From an uncultured Ignavibacteriales bacterium (GTDB lineage Bacteria; Bacteroidota; Ignavibacteria; Ignavibacteriales; Ignavibacteriaceae): a DNA stretch of 64,000 bases. Position numbers and translations under genes: made by a program. Below are positions 49,629 to 60,694 of this stretch, in pieces (position 1 is the first letter of the stretch; each line of letters starts with the position of its first letter). Under the pieces are notes generated by a model. That model made no database searches and was not told where the DNA came from. It saw nothing but the letters and a program-made list of their open reading frames with translations. The stretch covers positions 1 through 64,000 of the forward strand of contig CAIYTF010000082.1 in the NCBI GenBank assembly GCA_903929035.1. Reading direction: 5' to 3'.

Positions 49629-51128
49629 TTATTCGCGGTGTTCCACGGCATCTATTCCTTCCGGTAACGGCAGATAAAACCGAATCTGCTGCACTGTACC
49701 GTCTTTTTTAACTATCTTGTTCACGTGCTTATTTATCAAAACACAATGTTCGATATACACATCATCTTCCGTGCTTGAACCAAACAAGTAAGTTGTTCCT
49801 TTAATTATTACATTTTTTCCTATCCGTACAGGATGTTCATCGCTTCCGGTTATATGAACACTTGATTCAACACGGCTGTATTTGCCGATAGACACATTCC
49901 CTTTTATCTGAACACCCGCGAGAATTTGAACATTCTCACCAAAGCTCATTGACTGCTCCGGGAAACAGGATACCGAAACATTTTCACCTACAACAACATT
50001 TTTCCCCAGTGTTATGCTGCCGCTTATATGCGCGTTCCTTTTAATAACGCAGTTATAGTTTAGCTTAACGCCTTTTCCGATATATGCACCCTTGCCAACG
50101 TGAATATCAAGAGGAGTTCCTTGTTTATCCATTTCGAGAATTTGCTCTACAATTTGCTCGTCAATAAAAAAATCATCAGCATCATCAATCTCGATAATGT
50201 TTTTTAGATTCTCGTATATTTTTTCTCTGAAGATAGCATCCATTTCCTTGAGAACTGTTTTATCGTTAAATCCCATTACCACGTATTCTTCTTTGGGACT
50301 TGCAGCACCGACAATATATCCTTCCTTGTTAAAAAGCCCGATTAAATCAGTAATGTAAATTTCTTTTTGCGCGTTTTGACTGGATATTTCAAAAATAAGT
50401 TTATGAAGTTTTTTTGAATCAAACGCGTAAACTCCGGAATTGTATTCTTTTATCCACAGCAAATCCTCGCGCATAAAACCGTAGATTTTACCCTTGTAAG
50501 AAGTTGTATAGGGAACGTTGGCAGCAAGAGCCAGAATGTCCTTATGTTCAATAATCTCGATAACATTTTGAAAATCGCTGCCTGAGGGAGTGCCGGTTAT
50601 GTCTTGTTCAGGGACACGAATAATTCGACCGTAAGAATTTTCTTCATTTGGTCCTTCGTAAACTCCTGTAAGCACCATCATATCGCTTTTTTGAGAGATG
50701 AAGTTTTCCCTGAATTGAGCAATTGTATCTTTATCTATAAGTCCCATATCACCGGGAAAGACGTAAACTATCCCGTCAAAGTCTTTGTCGATTTCTGCAA
50801 GCCCGATTTGAACCGCGTGCCCTGTCCCTTTCTGTTCCTCCTGATAGGCATAAGCGGTATTTGGGTTTTTGCCAATCACCTCCATAACATCCACAGCTTT
50901 TATTCCAACAACAATTACCGAGTTAATATCCGGTATAGCGGAAGCACACGCGCGATAGACGCGTTCAACGGTTGTCATTCCCCAAATTTCGTGCAGCATT
51001 TTTGAGCGGTGGGACTTTATTCGTTTGCCGTGTCCTGCCGCGAGAATGATTGCAACTTCGTTTGTTTTGTATTCAAATTTAGATGATAGATCTTGTTTAG
51101 CTTGATTGATAGTTTCTAAAGAACTCAC
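49629..51128 (-). CDS. GlmU-like NTP transferase with left-handed beta-helix domain
   Basis: VAIILAAGHGKRIKSHRSKMLHEIWG...; C-terminal hexapeptide repeats. Confidence 0.85.
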   Translation of the reverse strand: MSSLETINQAKQDLSSKFEYKTNEVAIILAAGHGKRIKSHRSKMLHEIWGMTTVERVYRACASAIPDINSVIVVGIKAVDVMEVIGKNPNTAYAYQEEQKGTGHAVQIGLAEIDKDFDGIVYVFPGDMGLIDKDTIAQFRENFISQKSDMMVLTGVYEGPNEENSYGRIIRVPEQDITGTPSGSDFQNVIEIIEHKDILALAANVPYTTSYKGKIYGFMREDLLWIKEYNSGVYAFDSKKLHKLIFEISSQNAQKEIYITDLIGLFNKEGYIVGAASPKEEYVVMGFNDKTVLKEMDAIFREKIYENLKNIIEIDDADDFFIDEQIVEQILEMDKQGTPLDIHVGKGAYIGKGVKLNYNCVIKRNAHISGSITLGKNVVVGENVSVSCFPEQSMSFGENVQILAGVQIKGNVSIGKYSRVESSVHITGSDEHPVRIGKNVIIKGTTYLFGSSTEDDVYIEHCVLINKHVNKIVKKDGTVQQIRFYLPLPEGIDAVEHRE

Positions 51129-51243
51129 GAATTATTCACTTTCAGTAAATTATAAAGTGCAATTTTATCAATTAATTAATTGAATTGCAAATAGTTGATG
51201 ATTTTAGATTTTTTTTGGTGTACGACAAAGCTTCGCTTGGCAC

Positions 51244-52899
51244 TCATTTCATTAAGAGCAATTTCTTAACAGATTTAAATTTCTCTGTATGAATTTGATA
51301 GAAATAAACTCCCGAACTCATATTCAACGCGTTCCACGTGATTTCGTGATAACCGGCTTCCATTGGTCCGTTCACAAGGTTTGCAACCTGCTCACCAATT
51401 TGGTTATATATGGTTAAACGTACATAGGCATTATCGGGAAGCCCGAAGCGAATTATTGTTGCAGGGTTAAATGGATTTGGATAGTTTTGTAATAATTCAT
51501 AAGCAAGCGGCTTTGTTATCTTACTCACTTCGATAGATGTAATATTTTCGTTTGAGATAACGATTGATGAACCTGCTTTTACTATTTTGTTTATCAGTTT
51601 GCCGGTAACTTTGTCTTTTATTAACAAATCAATTCCTTCTGCTTGAACTTCAACAGGGTAGGTCGCGCTGCTGATAGAAATAACTTTTGCAGGACTGTCC
51701 AAGTTTTCAACTAAAGATTGTGATGCAAACCTTGCATCAAATATTCCTGATGGCGGAACCGGCGGCAGCTGGTATTTGCTAAGGTCTTGAGCAGCCGTGG
51801 AAAAATAAAGACTTGATTTATTGCCAGCTGCATCACTCAACCGTACTGAACTCCATTTAGAATCAATGACCGGAGCTGCTGCAGAAACATTTTTAAATAG
51901 TGCAGCCGATAAAGTCAGCACGCCCGCGGCAGAGGCTCGAACCCAGTAACCTTTACCGCTCTGTAAAGATGTGGCGGTTGAATAGCCATTATTGAAGCCA
52001 TAGAATAATGAATTAATTATTCCTGCAGGAGTGGTTGTAAATGCAGATACCGGAACATCATTCTCATAAGCTGATATTATATTCCATCCTTCGGAAAGAG
52101 CAACTGTTAGCTGGCTTACTTGAGTACCGCAAATCTTTATGGCTGCATTGGGATAACGAACCCAATAGCCTTTGCTTGGAACCACAGCGGCAACAATAGT
52201 ATATCTGCCATTGTAACCATATACTTGAGATGTTGCTGATGGTAATAGTGCTGCAACAGTCATATCAGAAGCATTCACCGGAACACCAAATATGTTCCAA
52301 CCAGATATAAATGAAACATCTTTGCACAGCTCAGTAGTAATAGGTACATCATCAAAGAAAGTACAGTTTGAAGTAATTACAGCATTTGTTGTTCCGATAT
52401 AAGACGTTATGTTAGTGTATGGAGTTACAGTGGGCTTACGAAATACCATATTCAAAGTCTCAGCAGATGCAAAACCCGCGTGACAATTAATGGAAACCTT
52501 CATTACCATTACAGAGTCACCTGCCGGAATTATTTGCCCGTTACCTGCTCCCTGAGTAGAATTAGAAGCAAAACGAAATTGACAGGGAGTTGAATCGGTG
52601 TAAACAGTTGGATTTTCTGGTTGAAATGCCGTTGTTAATCCGCTGGAAAGTATTGATAATGTCGCGATCCCATTTAAATATGCTTTGTTAAAGTCCCAAA
52701 AATATTGACCCGCGGCATATTCGATCGAACTGGCCGATACGTTTTTAAACCATACCTCGAATGTAACAGTAGAGTCATTGACTTTTGCAGTTTTAATGAC
52801 TCTAAGTGTTGTTGCCGGTAATTGAGCATACACGACTGAACTATTTACAGTGAGAGTTATTAGAATTGCTGAAAGTAACAAAAAGAAACTTTTTTTCAT
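51244..52899 (-). CDS. Secreted protein with cohesin-like N-terminus and T9SS type A sorting domain
   Basis: Signal peptide; C-terminal LLQNYPNPFNPATIIRFGLPDNAYVRLTIYNQIGEQV...GVYFYQIHTEKFKSVKKLLLMK. Confidence 0.88.
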   Translation of the reverse strand: MKKSFFLLLSAILITLTVNSSVVYAQLPATTLRVIKTAKVNDSTVTFEVWFKNVSASSIEYAAGQYFWDFNKAYLNGIATLSILSSGLTTAFQPENPTVYTDSTPCQFRFASNSTQGAGNGQIIPAGDSVMVMKVSINCHAGFASAETLNMVFRKPTVTPYTNITSYIGTTNAVITSNCTFFDDVPITTELCKDVSFISGWNIFGVPVNASDMTVAALLPSATSQVYGYNGRYTIVAAVVPSKGYWVRYPNAAIKICGTQVSQLTVALSEGWNIISAYENDVPVSAFTTTPAGIINSLFYGFNNGYSTATSLQSGKGYWVRASAAGVLTLSAALFKNVSAAAPVIDSKWSSVRLSDAAGNKSSLYFSTAAQDLSKYQLPPVPPSGIFDARFASQSLVENLDSPAKVISISSATYPVEVQAEGIDLLIKDKVTGKLINKIVKAGSSIVISNENITSIEVSKITKPLAYELLQNYPNPFNPATIIRFGLPDNAYVRLTIYNQIGEQVANLVNGPMEAGYHEITWNALNMSSGVYFYQIHTEKFKSVKKLLLMK

Positions 52900-53003
52900 A
52901 GCATCGGTCTTTCTTGAATTTTAGATTGCTCTTTAATATACATTAAACCTATTATTATTGCAAAGAAAAAATTATGGTCCGGCCTAATGGCAATATTTAG
53001 TTG

Positions 53004-53076
53004 TACCCTCGAGAGGAATTGAACCTCCGACCAATAGTTTAGGAAACTACTGCTCTATCCACTGAGCTACGAGGGC
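53004..53076 (-). tRNA. tRNA-Arg (anticodon CCT)
   Basis: Reverse complement gccctcgtagctcagtggatagagcagtagtttcctaaactattggtcggaggttcaattcctctcgagggt. Confidence 0.93.
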
Positions 53077-53182
53077 AAATCAAGATTCCAAATTTCGTCA
53101 CATTTGACCGGAATTCCAAGCCGGAAATATCTTTATTGGGTATGCATCAAATTATTCTGTATTTTGATTGCTGCTCAACAAT

Positions 53183-56100
53183 TCAGCCAACTTTCTGTAT
53201 CGTAAAATAGAACGTACTACCGACACCCTCTTTGCTTTCTACCCAAATTTTGCCGCCGTGCTTTTCTACAAATTCCTTGCATAGAATTAATCCCAGCCCT
53301 GTGCTTGGTTCATCGTCTGTTCCGGTTGTGCCTACTTTTTCGCCTACTATGAATAACTTATCTATCACATCATCGGGAATGCCGACACCCGTATCTGTTA
53401 CCGATATTTCTATCATTCCGTCTCGCGTTTCGTTTGCCCTGACTGTAACTTTCCCGCCCCTTTCCGTGAATTTTACAGCATTTGTCAAAAGATTTCTCAG
53501 CACAGTAGAAATCATTTTTTCATCGGCATATATTTTATCGATTTTTGTACTTTGGTGGAATATCGTGATTCCTTTTTGTTTTGCTCTTTCTTCTATTGAT
53601 CTTTTGCATTGCAAAAATATATCCGAGAAACTTAATTCAACAGGAAGAAAATTTATAGCTCCTTTTTGAAACATAGCCCATTCCAATAGATTTTCAACCA
53701 ATTTATAAAGATTTACAATAGACACGCGCAAAGCTTTGCTGAATTGAGAAAATTCATCTAAAGTCCATTTTTGGTCATCGGCTGACATTATTTCGGATAA
53801 TCCCAACAACCCTTGGAACGGACTTCTCAAATCGTGAGCGATGATTGAAAAGAATTTATCTTTCGCGGAATTAGCTCTATGGAGTTCCAAATTAGTTCTA
53901 ATTATTTCGTCTTCCATCCGCTTGCGTTCGGTGATGTCGCGGTAATTCAGTATCACGCCGCCAATAATAGGATCATTCCCGAGATTCTTGGCTGTGAGTT
54001 CTATCGGCTTATAACTCCCGTCTTTACATTTATATCTGTAAACCACGGTTGTTGTTTGGTCGTCTTTTTCCAAGAGAGAATAGAATTCCTTTTGGATACG
54101 CTCAAGGTCATCCGGATGAACCGTTTCCCATCCGTTAGTACCAACAAGGTCTCTCGCCTGCCATCCGAACAATTTCTCAATATTCGGACTTTTATATTTC
54201 ATAATGCCGTCAATACCCATTATGCCGATTACGTCCGAAATATTAGCTATCATCGAAGTGTGTTTTGCTTCACTCGCTCGGACAGCTTCTTCCATCTGCC
54301 TGCGTTCGGTTATGTCGCGAAACAACCAGATTCTACCATATAACTTTGCATCCTTTCCTATAACAGGTGCGGAATATCTCTCAAATATCATTCCGCTTTT
54401 GAATTCGACCTCGTCTCTGCCGCTCTCTGTGTTATGTTCATAAAGGTACTTTACTCTCTCATAGAATTTATCGGGATATTTTGATAAGCTTACAAAATAC
54501 CGAAGCATCGGTGCATCTTCATCGTCTTCCAAAAGATGAGAGGGAACATTGAACAAATCGATGAATCGCTGATTTAAAAGGATTATTTTCTGATTCTCGT
54601 CAACAATTAATATTCCATCGATAGTTGCGTTCATCTGTGCTTCGAGTAAGGCTGTTTTGGATCTAAGCTCATCCTCCGCGTGCCTGCGTTCGGTGATGTC
54701 ATTTACAACTGTATATCGTAATGTTTTATCCTGGATATTTAGATACTCTGCCGATATCAGCACATTCTTGATTTTGCCGTCTTTCGCTATTAAATCGGTT
54801 TCAATATTGGTTATTTTCCCGTTTTTATCGGCATTCTTTAATATGTCTTGTTTAGCTTCAAGTGTTAGAATACCCAATTCATCGGCTGTTTTGCCTATCA
54901 CTTCATCTTTCTTATATCCAAACAATGAACAAAATGCTTCGTTGACTTCAACGTATTTACCGGTAACTACATCACTTAATCCGCAGGCAGAAGGATTGAG
55001 ATAAAACACCTTTGAGAATTTTTCCTCGGATAACGCGATTTGGGAAATGTCCTTCGTTACTCCGAAAATAGCCGGCTTTCCGTCCCAATGTCCGGTGGTT
55101 ACTCTTGTTTCAACCGGAATGTAAACACCTGCCTTAGTAATAATCGGAACAGGGCAAAATTCCGTGGTGCCGCTCAGCATCTCTCCGACAATTCTGCCCG
55201 CTTCATTCCTGCGCTCGGGCGGATGAACCATTAAAACCGAACTCCCTATAAGTTCCTCACGTGTATAGCCGAGACGGTCTATAACGGTGGAATTAAAATG
55301 AATAATATTCCCTTGTTCGTCAAGAACAAAAAGGAATTCATCTATCGTGTTAAAGAATGTTTCGTAGTTTTGACGGGTTTGGCGCAATAAATCTTCCGAC
55401 TTTATTCGTTCAGTAATGTCGCGTGCCGAAGCACAAAGGTACTTGTGGCCTTCAATAACGATGCCTACTGCATTAATTTCTACATCCCGTACCCCCCCCC
55501 CGCGGTAGCGTTGTTTTGTTGTAAAAACTCCCGGATTTGCGATTAATTCGCCTATCTTTTTCAATAACTCTTTCTTGGTAAATTTAGCATCCCAGTCAGA
55601 CACGTTCATTTTCAGAATCTCTTCGCGTGAATATCCCAATAATTTACAAAATGAATCATTAGCTTCTACGACATTACCGTTTTCGTCAAGGATATGAATG
55701 CCATCGCTTGTCAGTTGAAACAAGGCTTGGTTGACTAACGAGGCAAGAGCTTTCTGTGCTTTTTTTTGCTCGGTGATATCAATCGCGGTCACGTAGCATT
55801 GCTCTATCTTTTCGTCACCTATGCCGGAAAGGCGCACATACTTCGGAAAGTCTTCATTCGCCGATAGGCACACTTCGCATACTTCATCGGCTTTGCCAAA
55901 AAAGACTTCCTTGAGAAAAGAATTGAAAATAGGTCTCGTCTCTTCAGTTACAAAAAAGCCAAACTGGATGTTTATTAAAAGCGAGCGTTCTTTGCCTATC
56001 ATTTGAGACCCGCAGAGGTTTAATCCGATGATATTGCCTTCTTTGGAAAGAGTGAAATAACCCGACGGGGCGAAATCGTATAGATCGGTATATTTTTCTG

Positions 56101-56305
56101 CGGCTGCCTCGGCTTTTTTTGCAGCTGTTTCTGCTTTCTCTTTTGCCAGCAGCAGCTCTTCATTCAGCAGTTCCAGCTCGATCTGGTGTACTTCCAGTTC
56201 GTGAATAAGTTTAAGCGTATCAATCTCTGAAAGATCCAAGCTTGATTTTTTATTTCTCAGCAATTCTTCTGCTTTTTGTCGAATAGATAAGCTATCTTGT
56301 TGCAT
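53183..56305 (-). CDS. Multi-PAS sensor histidine kinase
   Basis: Repeated PAS/PAC segments ending DITER; FSIIAHDLRSPFQGLLGLSEIM H-box; DTGVGIPDDVIDKLF, STGLGLILCKEFVEKHGG HATPase. Confidence 0.96.
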   Translation of the reverse strand: MQQDSLSIRQKAEELLRNKKSSLDLSEIDTLKLIHELEVHQIELELLNEELLLAKEKAETAAKKAEAAAEKYTDLYDFAPSGYFTLSKEGNIIGLNLCGSQMIGKERSLLINIQFGFFVTEETRPIFNSFLKEVFFGKADEVCEVCLSANEDFPKYVRLSGIGDEKIEQCYVTAIDITEQKKAQKALASLVNQALFQLTSDGIHILDENGNVVEANDSFCKLLGYSREEILKMNVSDWDAKFTKKELLKKIGELIANPGVFTTKQRYRGGGVRDVEINAVGIVIEGHKYLCASARDITERIKSEDLLRQTRQNYETFFNTIDEFLFVLDEQGNIIHFNSTVIDRLGYTREELIGSSVLMVHPPERRNEAGRIVGEMLSGTTEFCPVPIITKAGVYIPVETRVTTGHWDGKPAIFGVTKDISQIALSEEKFSKVFYLNPSACGLSDVVTGKYVEVNEAFCSLFGYKKDEVIGKTADELGILTLEAKQDILKNADKNGKITNIETDLIAKDGKIKNVLISAEYLNIQDKTLRYTVVNDITERRHAEDELRSKTALLEAQMNATIDGILIVDENQKIILLNQRFIDLFNVPSHLLEDDEDAPMLRYFVSLSKYPDKFYERVKYLYEHNTESGRDEVEFKSGMIFERYSAPVIGKDAKLYGRIWLFRDITERRQMEEAVRASEAKHTSMIANISDVIGIMGIDGIMKYKSPNIEKLFGWQARDLVGTNGWETVHPDDLERIQKEFYSLLEKDDQTTTVVYRYKCKDGSYKPIELTAKNLGNDPIIGGVILNYRDITERKRMEDEIIRTNLELHRANSAKDKFFSIIAHDLRSPFQGLLGLSEIMSADDQKWTLDEFSQFSKALRVSIVNLYKLVENLLEWAMFQKGAINFLPVELSFSDIFLQCKRSIEERAKQKGITIFHQSTKIDKIYADEKMISTVLRNLLTNAVKFTERGGKVTVRANETRDGMIEISVTDTGVGIPDDVIDKLFIVGEKVGTTGTDDEPSTGLGLILCKEFVEKHGGKIWVESKEGVGSTFYFTIQKVG
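55492..55501. repeat. Homopolymer C10 (G10 in coding sense) inside the kinase gene
   Basis: tacccccccccc then gcggtagcg. Confidence 0.9.
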
Positions 56306-56647
56306 AATAATTTGGCAGTTTCTAATGGATGTTTTTAACCAACTAATAATAAAATATAAGCTATTTCTTTATCTTTACCAAGCACTATCGCGGTCTTCGC
56401 GTGAGAAAGATTCAGGTGCTGCTTTTTGTAATTGTAGCTTTTTTTGGCTCTATTACGTTTTGAGTGGGTGGTTATTCTTTCATAAAGAACCTTAATGTCT
56501 AATTTCACAGTGTAAAAAATGTAATTGATCTCAATGCAAATAAAAACATCGCGTACCTAATCCCAACCCGATAACAAGTTGAATAGTATGCCGATACAAT
56601 CTACAATCAGTAAATGGAATGCTTGCGGCGATACTCTAAAGGAGAAT

Positions 56648-56876
56648 AATTTGAATAACCGTGAGTTTCGGAGCCGCGAAGCGGTACAAAGCTCACGGAA
56701 AGGAAACGAACAAAAGCCTGTTCCCTTCAGGGGACAACCAAAATCCGGTGTAATCAGTAACTTCTTGGCGATAGTGAATGATAAGTTCTCCTCCTGCAGA
56801 GACAAGAAAGTGGGCTGTGCGTTTTACCGTGAGCATCGCACCGGCTTCGCGGCACTCGCTCACGGTTATTCAAATT
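56648..56876. repeat. 229-bp structured element with perfect 18-bp terminal inverted repeats
   Basis: aatttgaataaccgtgag ... ctcacggttattcaaatt; each arm also folds internally (ccgtgag..ctcacgg). Confidence 0.85.
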
Positions 56877-57049
56877 GAACCACGTTGTGGTTCTATAAAC
56901 TACAAACTTGGCATAGCTTTCAACTTTTCATCGGTTTGGTATGATATGGACATTTTATCGTACATCCCCTTTATTTCATTCCTTGAATGCCGACTTTCTT
57001 TTTTATACATTTGATGTTTGGATATTTCTATTTATTTCAAGGATTTTAA

Positions 57050-59523
57050 TGGATTCAGATAATTTATATAATCACCTCAAGGAAAGCATCGTATCCGAGG
57101 ATATTCCATCGATTTTGCCTGTACTTCCACTTCGTGATATAGTGATTTACCCTTATATGTTATTCCCCGTGGTAATTGGCAGGGACCAGTCCATTAAAGC
57201 CGCTAACGTGGCTATCAACTCTAATCAATATATTTTTCTTGTAGCACAAAAAAAATCAACTATCGAATCTCCTAAAATATCTGATATCTATACTGATGGC
57301 ACTGTAGGGAAAATTATTCAAACTATGAGGATGCCTAACGGGATAATGAAAATTCTCGTGGACGGCTTGGTACAGGGCAGAATAATCAACTATACGAATC
57401 AAAACGATTATTTCGAGGCAAAGATTGAGATAATTATACCCGAAACTACCGCTGACAACGAGATGAGCGCGCTGATTCGGCAAATGGACCAGCTGTTTAA
57501 GGACTATGTAAAGAGCAACCGCGGCATTCCGTCTGAAACTATTCAATCGTTTGAAACTATTGAAGAACCGGACAGAAAGTTGTTTTATGCTGCCGCTAAC
57601 GTGGTTCAGTCGCTGGAAGTTAAACAGGCTATATTACAGAAGGTTACTTTAAAAGAACAATACTACGAGTTTATAAACATACTCAACTCGGAAATAGACA
57701 TTCTCCGTATCGAAAAAGAAATTGATGGGAAAGTGCAGGAAAATATCGCGAAATCGCAGCGCCGCTATATTATTCAGGAGCAGATTAAAATTCTGCAGAG
57801 CGAACTGGGCGATGAAAGCGAAAGTTCACCTGAACTTGATAAATTAAGCGAAAAGATTGAAAAAGCTAAAATGCCGAAACTTGCTCACGAGAAAGCATTA
57901 GAAGAGCTGCAAAAACTTTCAAAGATTCCATCACTCTCCCCTGAGTACGTGGTAGTGAGTAATTATCTTGAGTGGTTAGTATCGCTCCCTTGGTCAAAGC
58001 GTTCGCCGGATAAACTCGATATAACGCACGTGCGAAAAATACTTGATGAAGATCACTATGGATTGGAAAAGCCGAAAGAGCGGCTGATAGAACATATAGC
58101 AGTACTCAACCTCGTGAAAAATATGCGCGGTCAGAATCTATGTTTTGTTGGACCTCCCGGGGTCGGCAAAACATCGCTCGGCAGATCAATTGCCCGTGCC
58201 CTCGGCAGAGAATTTGTGCGTATTAGTCTTGGCGGTGTCCGTGATGAAGCTGAAATTCGCGGTCATAGGCGCACCTATATCGGCTCGATGCCGGGGAAAA
58301 TAATTCAGGCAATGAAACGTGCCGGCACTATGAATCCCGTTATTTTACTTGATGAGATAGACAAACTAAATTCCGATTTTCGCGGCGACCCTTCTTCTGC
58401 TATGCTTGAAGTGCTTGACCCGGAACAGAACCATACATTTCAGGATCACTATCTTGAAGTTGATTATGACCTTTCGCAGGTAATGTTTATCACTACCGCG
58501 AATATTCGATACTCTATTCCGCCTCCGCTTTTGGACAGAATGGAAATTATAGAACTGACAAGTTATCTGGAACACGATAAAATTGAAATCGCGAAACGGC
58601 ATATCATTCCCAAGCAAATTAAGCAGCACGGGCTTGATAAATATAATGTCACCTTTGATGGAGATGCATTAAGGAAAATTATCACCGATTACACTCGTGA
58701 AGCAGGTGTCCGAAATCTCGAGCGCGAGATTGCTTCGTTATTGCGGAAAACTGCAAAGGATATTGTTGTCCGCGACAGCAGCACGAAATCCAAAAAAGCA
58801 AAACAGCCGAAAATTATATTAAGTCTCGAACGCGTTGAAGAAATGCTCGGCATTCCAAAATACAGGCGAAAAGCTTTGGTGCATCAGCCGCGAATCGGCA
58901 GTGCTGTTGGATTGGCGTGGACAAGCGTTGGCGGCGAGATACTAATAGTTGACGTAACCACTATGAAAGGCGGAGAACGCCTGACACTAACAGGGCAGCT
59001 TGGCGATGTGATGAAAGAATCGGCAATGGCGGCACTGAGTTATATTCGTTCCGCGGCTTCAGCATTAGGTATTGATGAAAATTTCGCGCAGGGGAAAACC
59101 ATACATATTCATCTTCCCGAAGGGGCAATTCCTAAAGATGGTCCGTCCGCTGGGATAACAATGGCAATAGCTATTCTCTCTGCAGTTTCCGGCATCAGCG
59201 CGTCCGATGAAGTTGCAATGACAGGCGAGATTACTCTCCGCGGAGTCATCCTCCCTATTGGAGGCTTGACGGAAAAATTGCTTGCCGCGAAACGAAATGA
59301 TATTTCCACGGTGCTTATTCCTGCCGACAATGAAATTGATTTGCGGGAAATGCCCGCCGGAGTAACCGAAGGATTGAAAATTGTTCCATTGAAAAACTTC
59401 ACCGATGCGCTGCCTTACGTTTTCCCGGGTCACAAATTTACCAAACTAAAAGCAGCTGCAATTAAAAAAGCTGTTAAGAAAACCGCCGTAAAAAAGACTG
59501 CACCGGCAAAGAAACGTAAGTAA
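57050..59523 (+). CDS. lon: ATP-dependent protease Lon
   Basis: LPVLPLRDIVIYPYMLFPVVIGR; GPPGVGKTSLGRSIARAL; PEGAIPKDGPSAGITMA; start ATG preceded by aagga (listed ORF starts at 56941). Confidence 0.97.
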
Positions 59524-59578
59524 TGTTTAGTTTAAGTTTGCAGCCCGATCAAATCATTCAAACGGATACACTGCTTTA

Positions 59579-60694
59579 ATGAATGTTGTCGGTAATGCTA
59601 ACCGCCTTGTCTTTATGGACTTGCTCCGTGCTTATGCCGTATTGATGATGGTGCAGGGACACACGATTGAAGTGTTTCTTAAATCTGAGTACAGGACTTT
59701 GGACAACTATTTCTTTAATATATGGAATTTTAATCGGGGACTGACTGCCCCGATATTTCTATTCTCCACGGGATTAGTTTTTAATTTTCTCTTTACAAAG
59801 TATGATACAAGTTTTTTCGCGAATCCGAGACTGCTCAAAGGAATTAAACGGGCTGTGTTCTTGTTATGTATTACTTTAGTATTTCGATATCCCGGGCTTA
59901 AACTTTCTAAATATGCAGGGTTATCATTCGATGGATGGAAACAGTTCCTTGCTGTGGATGTACTGCAATTAATTGCTGTCTCGTTGTTGATAGTCATCAT
60001 CTTGAATTATATAGCCGGATTATTTAACAAAGCATATTTGCCGGTATTTATGTTTGCAGCATTTGCAATATTGTTTTCATCGCGGTCTGTTTACAATATT
60101 ACCTGGTCGGATACGATGCCGGTAGTAATAGCCGCGTTTATAAATAATAATACTGGTTCACAATTCCCGCTGTTTCCGTGGCTGTTCTATGTTCTATGCG
60201 GTGCTGTCTTTGGAACTATACTGCATCGTTACCGCTCCCCTGAAAAATTGCGCCGGTTAATTCGTTACTGTTTGGCAGGAGCAATATTTATTATCCTGCC
60301 GATAGGTGCGGCAGAGGCAATTTTTGCTTACGGATTCGGCATAACTTTTCTTTGGGTTACACCTGCATTGGATATATTCCGTATGGGTTTCGTGCTGTTC
60401 GCTGTTTCTTTGTTTATCTATGTATCGCTCGTGTGGAAAGAGATTCCTCAAGTGATAACTTGGGCAGGCAGGAATTCGTTATGGATTTACTTATTGCACA
60501 CCATAATACTATATGGCAGCACGTATAATGAAGGTTTTTCCACTTATTATAGAGAACGTTATGAGGCAGTGCCATCCATATTTTTTGCAATGCTGATGCT
60601 TATAGCAATGATGCTGTTCGTGTATATAAAAGAAAAAGGGACATTGCTGTTTAAAGAGGGGGTCTCCGCGCTACCGTTGGCAAGGAAAAGTTAG
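59579..60694 (+). CDS. DUF1624/heparan-alpha-glucosaminide acetyltransferase-like membrane protein
   Basis: RLVFMDLLRAYAVLMMVQGHTIEVFL...LTAPIFLFSTGLVF; multi-TM. Confidence 0.7.
   Translation: MNVVGNANRLVFMDLLRAYAVLMMVQGHTIEVFLKSEYRTLDNYFFNIWNFNRGLTAPIFLFSTGLVFNFLFTKYDTSFFANPRLLKGIKRAVFLLCITLVFRYPGLKLSKYAGLSFDGWKQFLAVDVLQLIAVSLLIVIILNYIAGLFNKAYLPVFMFAAFAILFSSRSVYNITWSDTMPVVIAAFINNNTGSQFPLFPWLFYVLCGAVFGTILHRYRSPEKLRRLIRYCLAGAIFIILPIGAAEAIFAYGFGITFLWVTPALDIFRMGFVLFAVSLFIYVSLVWKEIPQVITWAGRNSLWIYLLHTIILYGSTYNEGFSTYYRERYEAVPSIFFAMLMLIAMMLFVYIKEKGTLLFKEGVSALPLARKS

Noticed and set aside
56557-56878. Overlapping ORFs on both strands (82 aa minus, 99 aa plus) as protein genes
   Set aside because: They run through the inverted-repeat element with no recognisable domain; more likely an effect of its structure.
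56875-56920. gaaccacgttgtggttctataaactac looked like part of a CRISPR repeat
   Set aside because: Only one copy; no regularly spaced repeats or cas genes nearby.
44211-59523. Presence of two Lon-type proteases as a novelty
   Set aside because: LonA together with a COG1067 LonB-like protein is common in bacteria.
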